Numbered from the stretch's first letter, positions 1 through 8,828 are shown. The stretch is DNA of 64,000 bases from Marisediminitalea oceani (GCF_003731635.1 NZ_RCUA01000002.1:62001-126000); one strand, 5' to 3'. Notes: generated from the sequence alone by a model not told the origin. Translations and numbers: made by a program.

Positions 1-288
1 AATCGCCTGAGTGGTTTCCGGGTCGTGATATTTCACCGGGCTGGGAATGTCGCTCATACCGGCAATTTCGCTGCCTTCATGAAATATAGCCATGGCAGCT
101 ACCCGGTCTGGCTCAATATCTTCCCCATAGACTTCCCTGGCGATTACGCCAAGCATATGGGCAATTACCGACGCTTCATAAATGTGGGTAGATAGCATCT
201 CAGACTGAAACTGCGCCATCAGCGGCCAGCGTTTTACATTTCGGGCGCGCTGCATAAGACCAATAAAGGCGGAATGACTGTTGGCCAT
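1..288 (-). CDS. YfbR-like 5'-deoxynucleotidase, HD-domain family (partial, N-terminal 96 codons)
   Basis: The first 96 codons of a protein of the YfbR family, cytosolic metal-dependent phosphohydrolases that dephosphorylate deoxynucleoside 5'-monophosphates. The match rests on the NVKRWPLM segment near residue 20, the STHIYEASVIAH segment (the His of the first metal ligand), and FHEGSEI...DIPSPVKYH, which aligns with the YHDASE...GDLPTPVKY core of E. coli YfbR. The second motif reads His-Glu here instead of His-Asp. The start is the ATG at 286-288 and the gene runs off the left edge, so the remaining metal ligand cannot be seen. Family confident; activity uncertain because of the HD-to-HE change. 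Confidence 0.8.
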   Translation of the reverse strand, partial: MANSHSAFIGLMQRARNVKRWPLMAQFQSEMLSTHIYEASVIAHMLGVIAREVYGEDIEPDRVAAMAIFHEGSEIAGMSDIPSPVKYHDPETTQAI

Positions 289-525
289 GGGTTCTCCGGG
301 TGAATTTTAGCAATGATAAACCGATCCTAAAGCTTATCGGCAGTGATGTCAGCCTAACACAGCATCGTGGTCTGTAAAATATGCACGAACTCCTGTAACG
401 AATTATCAAAGACTGCCTGACCAACCCAGGAAATTCTTATTTTTATCATAATTATCAATTAGATAAGTGTTGGCACAAGATAAGCATATATCACTGTGAC
501 ATTAGATGAAATTAAAGGAGACATC

Positions 526-702
526 ATGTTAGGTTGGGCAATTACATTTTTTATCATTGCCATCATCGCAGCAGTTTTCGGTTTTGGTGGAATCGCCGGT
601 GCAGCAACTGGTATCGCACAGTTTCTGTTCTTCTTATTTGTAGTATTACTGGTTATCTCTTTGGTTGCTGGCGCGCTTCGCGGCAAAAGACCAAGAGCGT
701 AG
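526..702 (+). CDS. DUF1328 (UPF0391, YtjA-like) small membrane protein
   Basis: A 58-residue membrane protein with two hydrophobic helices separated by the glycine/alanine-rich stretch [15 protein letters not shown], the signature of the DUF1328/YtjA family, and a short basic tail (LRGKRPRA). I chose the ATG at 526 because AAAGGAG lies 5 bases upstream and the length equals the family's; a GTG at 496 would add ten unlikely residues. Function is unknown; E. coli ytjA is linked to stress conditions. It lies 37 bases upstream of a small lipoprotein gene on the same strand and is probably co-transcribed with it. Confidence 0.88.
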   Translation: MLGWAITFFIIAIIAAVFGFGGIAGAATGIAQFLFFLFVVLLVISLVAGALRGKRPRA

Positions 703-739
703 TCAATCACAAACTCAATAACCAATCAGGGAGATTATT

Positions 740-940
740 ATGAAAACGTTGAAATTACTTGATGTACTTAAAATGACTGTTATCGCTGCCTTTGCATGTT
801 CTGTTATCGCATGTGGTGACGGTGAAGCCGAAGATGCCGGTGAAGCTATTGATGAAGCAGTAACTGATGCTGGCAATGCCGTTGAAGACGCCTGTGAAGA
901 TGTTAAAGAAGGCGTGGATGCAGAAGACAAAGACTGTTAA
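740..940 (+). CDS. Small acidic lipoprotein
   Basis: A 66-residue protein with a lipoprotein signal peptide (hydrophobic run ending SVIAC, predicted lipidated Cys25) followed by a very acidic mature part of about 42 residues that contains two more cysteines (about 52 and the last residue). It resembles entericidin-type small lipoproteins in size and layout but not in detail. CAGGGAG sits 6 bases before the ATG. It follows the DUF1328 gene and is followed by a strong hairpin terminator at 957-1001, so the two small genes form a closed transcription unit. No precise function can be assigned. Confidence 0.7.
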   Translation: MKTLKLLDVLKMTVIAAFACSVIACGDGEAEDAGEAIDEAVTDAGNAVEDACEDVKEGVDAEDKDC

Positions 941-956
941 TCTGCACTCGTAACAG

Positions 957-1001
957 AAGGGCAATGTGTCGCTACAAACGTGGTAGCACATTGCCCTTTT
1001 T
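957..1001 (+). terminator. Rho-independent terminator after the small lipoprotein gene
   Basis: Perfect stem GGGCAATGTG (959-968) / CACATTGCCC (987-996), extended by an AA/TT pair, followed by TTTTT. It lies between convergent genes. Confidence 0.8.
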
Positions 1002-1005
1002 GCGT

Positions 1006-1497
1006 TTAGTGCTGTTTACTTTTCTTATCCAGCACGCCCATGGCAAACGCTGAAATCACAAAGGTTAAATGGATAAGCACATACCACATGAGCTTTTCGT
1101 TCTCGATATTCTTTGCATTCATAAAAATTTTCAGCAAGTGAATCGATGATATTGCCACAATCGATGCTGCCACCTTACTTTTAAGCGTGCCGGTATCCAG
1201 CGTACCCAGCCAGGCCAGTTTTTCTGTCCCTTCTTTTAAATCGATGCTGGAAACAAAGTTCTCATAGCTGGTAAACATCACCATAATGATCAGGCCGGAT
1301 ACCAGAGCAATATCAATCAGCGATAATACTACCAGCACAATATCGGCTTCACTGATTTCAAGTACATGGGGTAAAAGATGAAATATTTCCTGGAAAAACT
1401 TAATCCCCAGGGCAATAAGCGCCAGTGATAGACCAAAATAAATCGGCGCCAGTAACCACCGGGATGCGTACATCATACGCTCAATTAACACTTCCAA
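1006..1497 (-). CDS. YqhA/UPF0114 (TIGR00645) family membrane protein
   Basis: A 163-residue inner-membrane protein very close to E. coli YqhA (164 residues): [20 protein letters not shown] near the start, IVMVMF-type helices in the middle, and [20 protein letters not shown] followed by [19 protein letters not shown]. Four membrane helices are visible. The start is best placed at a TTG (1495-1497), because AGGAGG lies 6 bases upstream and this gives the family length; reading further upstream would add 21 non-conserved residues. Function unknown. It stands alone, convergent with the small lipoprotein unit. Confidence 0.85.
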   Translation of the reverse strand: MEVLIERMMYASRWLLAPIYFGLSLALIALGIKFFQEIFHLLPHVLEISEADIVLVVLSLIDIALVSGLIIMVMFTSYENFVSSIDLKEGTEKLAWLGTLDTGTLKSKVAASIVAISSIHLLKIFMNAKNIENEKLMWYVLIHLTFVISAFAMGVLDKKSKQH

Positions 1498-1701
1498 ACC
1501 AGGCCTCCTGCGTTGGAAAAACTTACTTGTCAGAGAAGAAAAAGGATATGCACACACCACACATTGCGATTCTCAACTAGCGAACTGAAATTCAGCGGCG
1601 CTGGTGAATCCTGATGCCGGTGATTTTATCAGAGCCGGTAATTTTGAGGTATCATTTCTTACAAATTTTAACGGCTCTGAGGCAATCTTCACGACAGCGT
1701 T

Positions 1702-2883
1702 TTAATCTTCGTCGAGAACAATGTCCATCCAAACCAGACGGTGATCGGAACTGCTCTGGCGGTCTTTCACCAGCCGGTACAAGGGCGATGATTTTACCGG
1801 CCAGAACACACCACCACCCTGCACTGTCAGCCCCTCTCTGGAGGGCAACACATAATCGGCGCGAGCGCCCCAGTAAGCGGTAAAACGGCTGCTGTAAGGC
1901 TGCTCTGCCGACTCGCTGCCGCCATCACTTTGCGGGATCACGCTGCTATTAACCAGCGGATGTTCGGTTAACTGTTCAATCACTCCCGGACGGTATTTAT
2001 CACCTATATCAGCCGCATTAAAGTCACCTGCCAGAACAAAACGCTGGCCAGCAAACCCGCCCTTTTTACCGCTATCGTCATAGATATACTCCACTCGTTC
2101 AGGGGATAAATAGTCAGCCATCAGCCGGATCTCATCGTGATTGCGCTTGCCGTTGCGATCTTCTGGCCCATCAAAGGTTGGCGGCGTGGGATGCATGGCC
2201 AGAATGTGTAATGTTTTTCCGTTAATGGTTACCGGAATATCCCAGTGTGATTTTGAGCTCAGCCTAACCGCCGCCCACTCCTGGGGAGTAAACCAGGGCT
2301 CACCGCTGTTCGGATCTGTGATCTGCAGAGCGCCGGGCATGTCCCGCCATAAAAAATGCTGAAACGTACGTACCGCGGCCACATCAATTGGATAGCGCGA
2401 CAGCAGTGCCATACCATACTGTCCGGGGTACATCCCCCAACCATAGGCATCACCCGCGTTACCGGTTTTCTCGCCGTTGTTGTCCAAATCAAAGGTGGTA
2501 GCCACCCCCGTATTTACCGGCGCAATATATTGATAAGGGTAATCAATCGCGGCCTGGCCCTGCTGACTTTTATTCAGATAGTTTTTAACAAACAAAGAGA
2601 CAGCTGTTGGCGTTGCATCCGGGTAATAGTCAAACTCGTTGAGCAGAATAATGTCCGGGGCTACCCGTTGAATAATTTCGGCAATATTACGAATTTGTTG
2701 ATGCTCACCTGACTCTAACAAGTTCAGTAATACCTCGCCGGAGTGTTCCGAGGCGCCCTGAGGTTGATAATTACTGGCCTCCATACTAACGTTGAATGTT
2801 GCAACACGCACCGTATCAGCGTAAACATTTGGGAGGGAGAAAACAGCCAGAAAGAGAGAAAAAAGCGTTTTATTCATAATCAT
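1702..2883 (-). CDS. Secreted endonuclease/exonuclease/phosphatase-family protein
   Basis: A 393-residue protein with an N-terminal signal peptide (cleavage likely after VYA, residue 22) and one endonuclease/exonuclease/phosphatase domain. The family's catalytic landmarks are in order: ATFN near residue 31, LLNEFD near 82 (metal-binding Glu), GDFNAAD near 290 and SDHRLVW near 383 (catalytic Asp-His). Such proteins hydrolyse phosphodiester or phosphomonoester bonds; being exported, this one may act on extracellular DNA, lipid or phosphoester substrates, but the substrate cannot be read from sequence. Monocistronic, divergent from the DUF1272 gene. A second ATG lies two codons inside. Confidence 0.8.
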   Translation of the reverse strand: MIMNKTLFSLFLAVFSLPNVYADTVRVATFNVSMEASNYQPQGASEHSGEVLLNLLESGEHQQIRNIAEIIQRVAPDIILLNEFDYYPDATPTAVSLFVKNYLNKSQQGQAAIDYPYQYIAPVNTGVATTFDLDNNGEKTGNAGDAYGWGMYPGQYGMALLSRYPIDVAAVRTFQHFLWRDMPGALQITDPNSGEPWFTPQEWAAVRLSSKSHWDIPVTINGKTLHILAMHPTPPTFDGPEDRNGKRNHDEIRLMADYLSPERVEYIYDDSGKKGGFAGQRFVLAGDFNAADIGDKYRPGVIEQLTEHPLVNSSVIPQSDGGSESAEQPYSSRFTAYWGARADYVLPSREGLTVQGGGVFWPVKSSPLYRLVKDRQSSSDHRLVWMDIVLDED

Positions 2884-2977
2884 AGAGACAACAAAAAGAA
2901 AGGCATAGTGTACGCTAAATCACAGTATGAAAATAACCCCGTGTGAATTGGTATTCGAACAAATTAAGGAGAATCCC

Positions 2978-3286
2978 GTGCTTCTTTTAAAGCCCAATTG
3001 CGAAGGTTGTAATTGCGATCTACCGCCCGATGCGACAGAAGCGATGATTTGCTCTTATGAGTGTACTTTCTGTTTGAAGTGCGTGAATGACTTACTGAGC
3101 AATGTTTGCCCGAATTGCGGCGGTGGTTTTACGCGACGCCCGGTTCGCCCCAAAACAGCTCGCCGCGAGGGAGTTAGCCTGGCTTTTCAACCAGCATCCA
3201 CTGAACGCGTGAATACCAGCAAAAGCGTAAGCGAAATCAAAGCCTTTGCGGCAGAAGTTAAAGATATTCCGCCCTGGCAACGTTAA
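2978..3286 (+). CDS. DUF1272 zinc-ribbon-like protein
   Basis: A 102-residue protein of the DUF1272 family: LLLKPNCEGC, then ICSYECTFCLKC and VCPNCGGGF, giving four Cys pairs typical of a small zinc-binding fold, and a basic arginine/proline-rich stretch after it. I start at the GTG at 2978 because AAGGAG lies 6 bases upstream and the family's conserved N-terminus is LxLKPxCE; an ATG at 2927 would add 17 unconserved residues. The C-terminal 40 residues are polar and unconserved to my eye. Function unknown. Confidence 0.8.
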   Translation: MLLLKPNCEGCNCDLPPDATEAMICSYECTFCLKCVNDLLSNVCPNCGGGFTRRPVRPKTARREGVSLAFQPASTERVNTSKSVSEIKAFAAEVKDIPPWQR

Positions 3287-3288
3287 AC

Positions 3289-3314
3289 CATCGGCGAATT
3301 AAATTTCGCCGATG
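3289..3314. terminator. Hairpin between convergent genes
   Basis: CATCGGCGAA (3289-3298) pairs with TTCGCCGATG (3305-3314); it overlaps the end of the TonB_C gene. There is no T-run, so termination is a guess. Confidence 0.4.
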
Positions 3315-4375
3315 TATTCCCCTACCTCAACCACTTCAAACTGGGCGCCGGGAGAGCCGGACACGTACACAGAACATTGTCCCCAGGACGACGGGATGTG
3401 CCATTGTGATTTGTTCACTGCGGTATAGCGCGAAAGTTTATTGTCACAGCGGATCTGCACTTCATCCAAATCCCCTTCGGCAATATCCAGTGCAAAGGCG
3501 TTGCGACTGAGCTGATGAAATACCCGCCCTTCTTCATCGATGCTCGCCTTGCGGACCATTGGTTCGTTGCCCTGCACCAGTTCTTTTACTCTCTCGGCAT
3601 AAGGAGCCAGTTGCGCCAGCTGTTCTGGTTTTTCATCAGCTATTTTTTCCAGCTTGTCATACGCTTTCATGGCTTCGTTGTACTCACTTTCATTGATGGA
3701 AAGGACAAATTCACGTTCGAGTAAATACTGCTTAGTCGATGTACGAACCGCGTCGGTATTTACCGCCAGTGCACGGCGCACACTTTTTAGCTCCCGGGCA
3801 GTGTCATCTGTAGCTTTGGCATAATAGGAGTCGGCCAGCCAGAAGTAGGCACTCTCGGTATGGTTCCACAGCTGATCATCCTTCATTTCGGCGATTAATT
3901 CGGCGGCCAATGGTAAGTCTTTATCAGTAATAGCCTCAGAAACCGCTTTATAGCGGCGCATAAACTTGCGGGTAACCCCCGACGAACCAGCCAGTCTGAA
4001 ATCAATTTGCACCATATTCCGGCATTGCTGAATAGCTTCTCCATCCAGCATTGCCGGGCTGTACTGCCAGCGTTTAACCGCTCGTAGCGTGGCTTTTTCA
4101 AAGGCTTTTAAACCGCTGGAGTCCTGCACCACAGGGTCTTCCACTTCGCCGTCTTTGTTGATCACAAAACTCACCCTGACCCAACCTTCCTGGCTTTTTC
4201 TGGCCGACATCGACGGATATGTTGGATCGACTCTCTTGAGCGGCTGAGCCTGTATAACCGTAGCGATATGTTCAGCTAAGGGGGCTTCCGATGGCGCCTC
4301 TGATTGCGCTAATGATGAACCTGATAAGAATAGCAGTGCAAAGGGGGTTAGTGAGTAACACAATGGTTTGCGCAT
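3299..4375 (-). CDS. Periplasmic protein with N-terminal TonB_C domain
   Basis: A 358-residue exported protein. A signal peptide (cleavage after SLA, about residue 23) is followed directly by a TonB C-terminal domain at about residues 44-128: PTYPSMSARKSQEGWVRVSF, then DGEVEDPVV, and AVKRWQYSPA. The remaining 230 residues look helical, with weak TPR-like character (ESAYFWLADSYYAKA), and end in a beta-rich segment. Classical TonB has an uncleaved membrane anchor and the domain at its C-terminus; here the domain sits at the N-terminus and no membrane helix remains after cleavage. It is therefore unlikely to transduce energy on its own. AAGGAA precedes the ATG by 7 bases. Family call sound; role unknown. 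Confidence 0.75.
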   Translation of the reverse strand: MRKPLCYSLTPFALLFLSGSSLAQSEAPSEAPLAEHIATVIQAQPLKRVDPTYPSMSARKSQEGWVRVSFVINKDGEVEDPVVQDSSGLKAFEKATLRAVKRWQYSPAMLDGEAIQQCRNMVQIDFRLAGSSGVTRKFMRRYKAVSEAITDKDLPLAAELIAEMKDDQLWNHTESAYFWLADSYYAKATDDTARELKSVRRALAVNTDAVRTSTKQYLLEREFVLSINESEYNEAMKAYDKLEKIADEKPEQLAQLAPYAERVKELVQGNEPMVRKASIDEEGRVFHQLSRNAFALDIAEGDLDEVQIRCDNKLSRYTAVNKSQWHIPSSWGQCSVYVSGSPGAQFEVVEVGEYIGEI

Positions 4376-4454
4376 AGCATCATTCCTTCCTTAAAATGAC
4401 TTAATAAACATAACCATAGCCGAATTACCTGACGACTGCAATGACGCCTGGTAG

Positions 4455-4904
4455 TCACACATCCCGCGACCAGCGCAGAAACAGCCCCAGTGACATCAGC
4501 AATAGACTGGCCGCCACCACTACCGCCACCGGATAAAATAAATTACCGGCAAGGTCGAGCTGGCTGTACTTGATAATCATAATCAACCCTTCCAGTACCA
4601 GGGCAATCACCACCACGCTGACAAAACGGGTTACCGTGCGGCGTATAGACATAAACAGATCTTCTTTCTGGTTATGCCGGTATTCTTTAAAAATCCCCAT
4701 GGCCAGCTCGTAGGTAGCCAGGGCAATAAATAAATCATTAACCGCTTTAATGACCGCCGACACAAAATCCTTATCTGGTGCGAACCCTTGATAAAAGTGT
4801 AGCCCTGCCATCACAATCATTGTGGCGGATACACACATAAAGAGTCCGGCAAAAAAGCGGGCTGAAATATCTTTCAGCCAGCCATTACGCAATACATCAG
4901 ACAT
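4455..4904 (-). CDS. PsiE-like four-helix inner-membrane protein
   Basis: A 149-residue protein with four predicted membrane helices (about 13-35, 50-68, 92-113 and 122-145) and the pattern VNDLFIALATYELAMGIFKEY seen in phosphate-starvation-inducible PsiE-family proteins. Its start overlaps the end of the RND transporter gene by 8 bases, so it is the last gene of the 8555-4455 operon. PsiE proteins have no known biochemical activity. Confidence 0.65.
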   Translation of the reverse strand: MSDVLRNGWLKDISARFFAGLFMCVSATMIVMAGLHFYQGFAPDKDFVSAVIKAVNDLFIALATYELAMGIFKEYRHNQKEDLFMSIRRTVTRFVSVVVIALVLEGLIMIIKYSQLDLAGNLFYPVAVVVAASLLLMSLGLFLRWSRDV

Positions 4905-7344
4905 TGGCTTTATCTCCTTGCGGTTGAGCTGGTACAGATTGCGTTGCCACCAGCTTGTTTAGTAACGCGGGCAGTAAGGTGAGGTCGGCCACCAGTGCCA
5001 TGATCATCGCCAGTGCGGTTAGCAATCCAAAGTACACACTGGGCAAAAAGTCAGAAAAACCAAATAAGGAAAAGCCCACAGCAATTACCGTTGTGGTCAT
5101 CAAAATGGCCAGGCCACTGTGTTTAAAGGCTTCTTCAGCTGCCGCTTCAGCCTGCCCCTCGCCCTGTTTTAACCCTGCCATGTAACCGTGAACAAAATGC
5201 AAGGTATCATCCACAGCAATGCCCATAGCGATAGCGGCAATGGTTATGGTCATAATATCCAGTGGTATCCCCACCCAGCCGATCACGCCAAGAATCGCCA
5301 GCGTCGTTAATACATTGGGAAGCAGCGCAATAAGGGCAACCTTGAGTGAGCGGAAAATCGCCAGAAATACCAAGCCTAATGCGATGTAAACCAGCCCCAG
5401 CGTCGTGATTTGCGAGTCAAATAACCGGCTCAGAATATCCTGATATAACACAAACAGACTGGTTAACTGATATTGCTCAGCGGCTATTCCCACACTTTGC
5501 AGATCCTGCCTGAGGTTATTCAGAAACTGCTCGCGATCGAGGCCCTCGGTGGTATCCTGCACTCGAATAGCAATACGTAACTGCTGATCTTGCTCGGAAA
5601 AATAAGCCCCCACCAGTTGGTTTACCACTTTTTCATTAAGCAAATAATAAATGCTGGTCAGTTCATATTCAGTGAGCGGTCGGCCGTTATTAAGCTGGGT
5701 AGCCAACTCCGTAAAATTAGCCAGCGACGTCACGCTGCCAGTAGCCTCAAAAGCGGTCACCGCCTGTTGTACCAATTGCAATTGATTGACACTGTCGGCA
5801 CTGATAATTAAAGACGGATCGTCCGGTTTATCCGTTACGGTGAGAATAATATCCAGTGCTGTGGTGCCGCCAAACTCCTTATCAATATACGCCAATTCTC
5901 GGTGTACCTGGGTGTCATCGGCAAAGTAATCGATAAATGAATTTTCTACGTTGAGTCGCGTTATACCTACACTGAGCGCAATAAAAATAACGGCGGTACC
6001 GGCAATCGTCAGCCCCGGTCTGTTAAGTGTAAGAAGACGACTATGGCGCAACAGTTTGCGAATAAAGCCGTAATCCTCCGCCTCGCTACCAGCCGGTAAC
6101 AACGCCAGCAGGGCCGGGAACAGAATAAGACTCACCAACTGTGAAATCACCATTGCGATCAGCATCATTAAACCAAAAGAAATGACCGGCTCAAGGCCGC
6201 TAAATAGCAACGCTGCAAAACCCACACTGGTAGTCAGCGAAGCAAAAAAGCAGGGGCTGAGCTTATCTTTGAGCATCAGTTCCACCCGTTTATGCTGTCC
6301 GCTATCGGCGTGTTCCCGGGCAATGTAGCGGTAGCTGCCGAGCATATGGATCATTACTGCCAGCGTCAGAATAATCTGTAACGCAACAAAGTTAGCCGAA
6401 ATCACCGTGGCCCGTAAGTCTGCCCAACCCAGCGCGCCGATAGTCAGAGTCACACTCAGGCCACAGCTCAATAGCGGAAACACCACCCACTTAACCCGGC
6501 GAAATAAGATAGCCAGTAACAGCGCTACTACCAGTGCGATAGCGAGCCCGAAAATCACCAGGTCAGATTTGATAATATCAATCAGGTGCTGCCCTACCAC
6601 ATAAGAGCCCCCAAGATAAGTATTGGCCCGTTGACTATATGACTGGGTAATTTCGTTTAACTGGTTAATTTCCTGCTTACGGGTTTGAGTGAGCGCCGCG
6701 CGCAGAGGCTCGGCCTGTGCTTTAAGGGCTTCGAGTTGTGCTTGCTCATCTTCGCTCAGCTCACGATTAAGCAGCTGCGCCTGAATAGCCGTTATTTGCT
6801 GGTCAATTTTTACCAGTTCCGGATTAGGCTTAAACACAATCTGAACAGACGTAGCCGTGTTGTCGCGGTTAATCAGCAGATCGGTGAAAATCGGGTGCCC
6901 GCTGACCAGTTCTTTCATCCGTGCGGCAGAATAACGCTGTTGTTGCCAGGTGAGCTCGCTGACTTCCGTTTGTCCTGAAAGTGCATCAGCACTGTCGATA
7001 AGCGGCACCGTTAGTATGGAAGTGACACTTTCCACCCGCGGGATCTGTTCAATTTCCTGCTGTAAGTGGCTCAGATCGCTAAACGTCTGGTCGCTGAACA
7101 CGTCGTGCTCACGTGGCTCGTAAGCTAACAGGATAAACTCGTCGGGATTAAAGGTTTGCTGGGCGACCTGAGTCTGGATATACAATTTATTGTCTTTTAC
7201 CAGTAAAGTGTCGGCCGAGGCGGCAATTTTAAACTTGCCCACACCGGTCAGGGCCAGCAACAGTAAGGCAGCAAAGGCGATAACCACCGCCCAACGCCAA
7301 CGCACGATGCCGGTAGCAAGATTATCGATCACTGTTGTCTTCAT
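4897..7344 (-). CDS. MMPL/HAE3-type RND transporter
   Basis: An 815-residue RND-superfamily membrane protein with the 12-helix layout: TM1 near residues 17-37, a large periplasmic domain with a coiled-coil-like Gln/Glu-rich segment (about 175-245), a sterol-sensing-like five-helix block (about 255-410), and the same arrangement repeated in the second half (TM7 near 445, the last helices about 660-800). LDIMTITIAAIAMGIAVDDTLHFVHGY near 700 is the conserved TM10 motif of MMPL/HpnN-type exporters, with acidic proton-relay residues. It overlaps the MlaA gene by 23 bases, suggesting the two act together in moving lipids or other hydrophobic molecules between membranes (inference). Confidence 0.82.
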   Translation of the reverse strand: MKTTVIDNLATGIVRWRWAVVIAFAALLLLALTGVGKFKIAASADTLLVKDNKLYIQTQVAQQTFNPDEFILLAYEPREHDVFSDQTFSDLSHLQQEIEQIPRVESVTSILTVPLIDSADALSGQTEVSELTWQQQRYSAARMKELVSGHPIFTDLLINRDNTATSVQIVFKPNPELVKIDQQITAIQAQLLNRELSEDEQAQLEALKAQAEPLRAALTQTRKQEINQLNEITQSYSQRANTYLGGSYVVGQHLIDIIKSDLVIFGLAIALVVALLLAILFRRVKWVVFPLLSCGLSVTLTIGALGWADLRATVISANFVALQIILTLAVMIHMLGSYRYIAREHADSGQHKRVELMLKDKLSPCFFASLTTSVGFAALLFSGLEPVISFGLMMLIAMVISQLVSLILFPALLALLPAGSEAEDYGFIRKLLRHSRLLTLNRPGLTIAGTAVIFIALSVGITRLNVENSFIDYFADDTQVHRELAYIDKEFGGTTALDIILTVTDKPDDPSLIISADSVNQLQLVQQAVTAFEATGSVTSLANFTELATQLNNGRPLTEYELTSIYYLLNEKVVNQLVGAYFSEQDQQLRIAIRVQDTTEGLDREQFLNNLRQDLQSVGIAAEQYQLTSLFVLYQDILSRLFDSQITTLGLVYIALGLVFLAIFRSLKVALIALLPNVLTTLAILGVIGWVGIPLDIMTITIAAIAMGIAVDDTLHFVHGYMAGLKQGEGQAEAAAEEAFKHSGLAILMTTTVIAVGFSLFGFSDFLPSVYFGLLTALAMIMALVADLTLLPALLNKLVATQSVPAQPQGDKANV

Positions 7345-8191
7345 ACATCAAATCCCTGGCCTGTCCCTGTAGATACTGATTACGGAAGTACAAGTAGGGA
7401 TCGTCGGCGTTTTTATACAAATTCTGGTAGGTTTCCGACTGCTCGGAAAAATCGTCGACGCCATCAAAGGCTCTGAGCTGATAGTTTTGCGGGGCGTCTG
7501 CCACATGATTTACCGGATGGATGAAGCCTTCCGTTAACACCGAAAAGCCGCCTCTGACATCGCTTTGACCAAGTAGCGGTAGCACCAGGTATGGGCCCGA
7601 TCCCACTCCGTAGGTTGCCAGGGTGTCGCCGATTGAGCGCCTTTTGGGCTCAATTTCAAACCAACTGGTAGCAGGGTCGAATAGCCCCAGTAACCCTACC
7701 GTAGAATTAATTAAAAAACGGCCGAGGTTAGAACCTGCGTCCGATACCTCACCGGAAAAAAGGTTATTCAGTAGATTCAGTGGCTCGCGCAAATTAGCAA
7801 AAAAATTGCCTACCGATGAACGTACCGGTTGAGGTACCACGGCTTTGTAGCCGTCACTCACCGGGATCAGGACATATTCATAAGCTGCATTATTAAACGC
7901 AAACACGGAACGGTTAAACCCTTCCCAGGGATCGTAATATTGCGGCGCGGAAGCCGGGTTATCCACTGGCGCATTGGCCACCGACACTACAGCAGGGGCA
8001 ACATTTATCTCCCCCTGCGAAGTGGTTATGGTGACCGACTTACCGGCGCTTAACTGTTCTTTTTTGGTAGGTTGAGACGGGTTGGTTTCGCCGGACTGAG
8101 CAACCGCCTCTTCAGTCTGAGCTGGCGGTGGTACCGACGAACATCCCGTCAGCACCAACAGCGCTGCCGAAAATACTACTTTATAATACAT
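7322..8191 (-). CDS. MlaA/VacJ-family outer-membrane lipoprotein
   Basis: A 289-residue lipoprotein: the lipobox LTGC places the lipidated Cys at residue 17, a low-complexity spacer follows (about 20-80), and then the MlaA domain starting YYDPWEGFNRSVFAFN, with FFANLREPLNLLNNLFSG, GRFLINSTVGLLGLFDPA and GDTLATYGVGSGPYLVLPLLG. MlaA forms an outer-membrane channel that removes mislocalised phospholipids from the outer leaflet. Its usual partners (MlaFEDCB) are not in the window; instead the gene is sandwiched, with overlaps, between a small secreted protein and an MMPL-type RND transporter. Confidence 0.85.
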   Translation of the reverse strand: MYYKVVFSAALLVLTGCSSVPPPAQTEEAVAQSGETNPSQPTKKEQLSAGKSVTITTSQGEINVAPAVVSVANAPVDNPASAPQYYDPWEGFNRSVFAFNNAAYEYVLIPVSDGYKAVVPQPVRSSVGNFFANLREPLNLLNNLFSGEVSDAGSNLGRFLINSTVGLLGLFDPATSWFEIEPKRRSIGDTLATYGVGSGPYLVLPLLGQSDVRGGFSVLTEGFIHPVNHVADAPQNYQLRAFDGVDDFSEQSETYQNLYKNADDPYLYFRNQYLQGQARDLMYEDNSDR

Positions 8192-8555
8192 AACTGCCTT
8201 GTCCGGTTTTCATCTGATGATGACGTAATATATTACTTGCCCGCTGCACCGCATCATCGCGGTTGTATTGCCAGTTCTGTTGCTCGTAAGCTCGTGCCTG
8301 TGAAATATAGAACATGATTCTTTTGAGTCGCAATGCATGCATACGGTTGGCACTGTCAAACTGCGTAGTGGCAACGCTCTTCTCAAGCTCTGTAAGCGCC
8401 TCTGAGTGCAATGTTGCCTGCATAGCGGCCTCACTACTCACCCACTCGGATACTGAGCGGTTGACCGATTGAGAAACTGTTGTTGTTTGACTGGCTGCCA
8501 AAACACCGCTGCAAACCAGTAGAGATCCTAATGCCCATTTAGTTAAATTTCGCAT
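8181..8555 (-). CDS. Small secreted protein of unknown function, first gene of the MlaA-RND operon
   Basis: A 124-residue protein with a signal peptide (MRNLTKWALGSLLVCSGVLA, cleavage near residue 20) and a helical, charged mature part rich in Ala, Gln and Ser, ending in GQGSYVL. I chose the ATG at 8555 (GGTGA 5 bases upstream) over a GTG four codons earlier. Its last codons overlap the MlaA gene by 11 bases, so the proteins are translationally coupled. I do not recognise a family; a periplasmic accessory role in the MlaA-RND system is inference from position. Confidence 0.65.
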   Translation of the reverse strand: MRNLTKWALGSLLVCSGVLAASQTTTVSQSVNRSVSEWVSSEAAMQATLHSEALTELEKSVATTQFDSANRMHALRLKRIMFYISQARAYEQQNWQYNRDDAVQRASNILRHHQMKTGQGSYVL

Positions 8556-8674
8556 CGCTATCACCACGGTTGTCTGATTAGTTAGTGCTCGTACTCAGAA
8601 CATTGATCAGCCCTGACTACGTCGCTGCTGGTATTGCCACTCATGGATGTTGCACCGGTAGCACCGCTGGCTAC

Positions 8675-8815
8675 CTATTCATCGTCCTGCTTATCAGCTG
8701 ACGGCAGATTGACTTCGTACTGGCTCGGATGTGCCGCTTCTTCATAGCGGGCAAACCAGTTAAAAATGCCAGGTGTTGAGTTTGTTGCTGATGAGTTGTT
8801 ATCGCTGTTATTCAT
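8675..8815 (-). CDS. Possible small protein (46 aa)
   Basis: An open frame with a protein-like composition: a polar Asn/Ser-rich N-terminus, then GIFNWFARYEEAAHPSQYEV and an acidic tail. An in-frame ATG four codons further upstream (8827) would give 50 residues. Against it: no good ribosome-binding site, and the terminator of the upstream BON gene ends only 16-20 bases before it, leaving almost no room for a promoter. It could be translated from read-through transcripts. Confidence 0.28.
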   Translation of the reverse strand: MNNSDNNSSATNSTPGIFNWFARYEEAAHPSQYEVNLPSADKQDDE

Positions 8816-8828
8816 GTGCAGTTCCATG

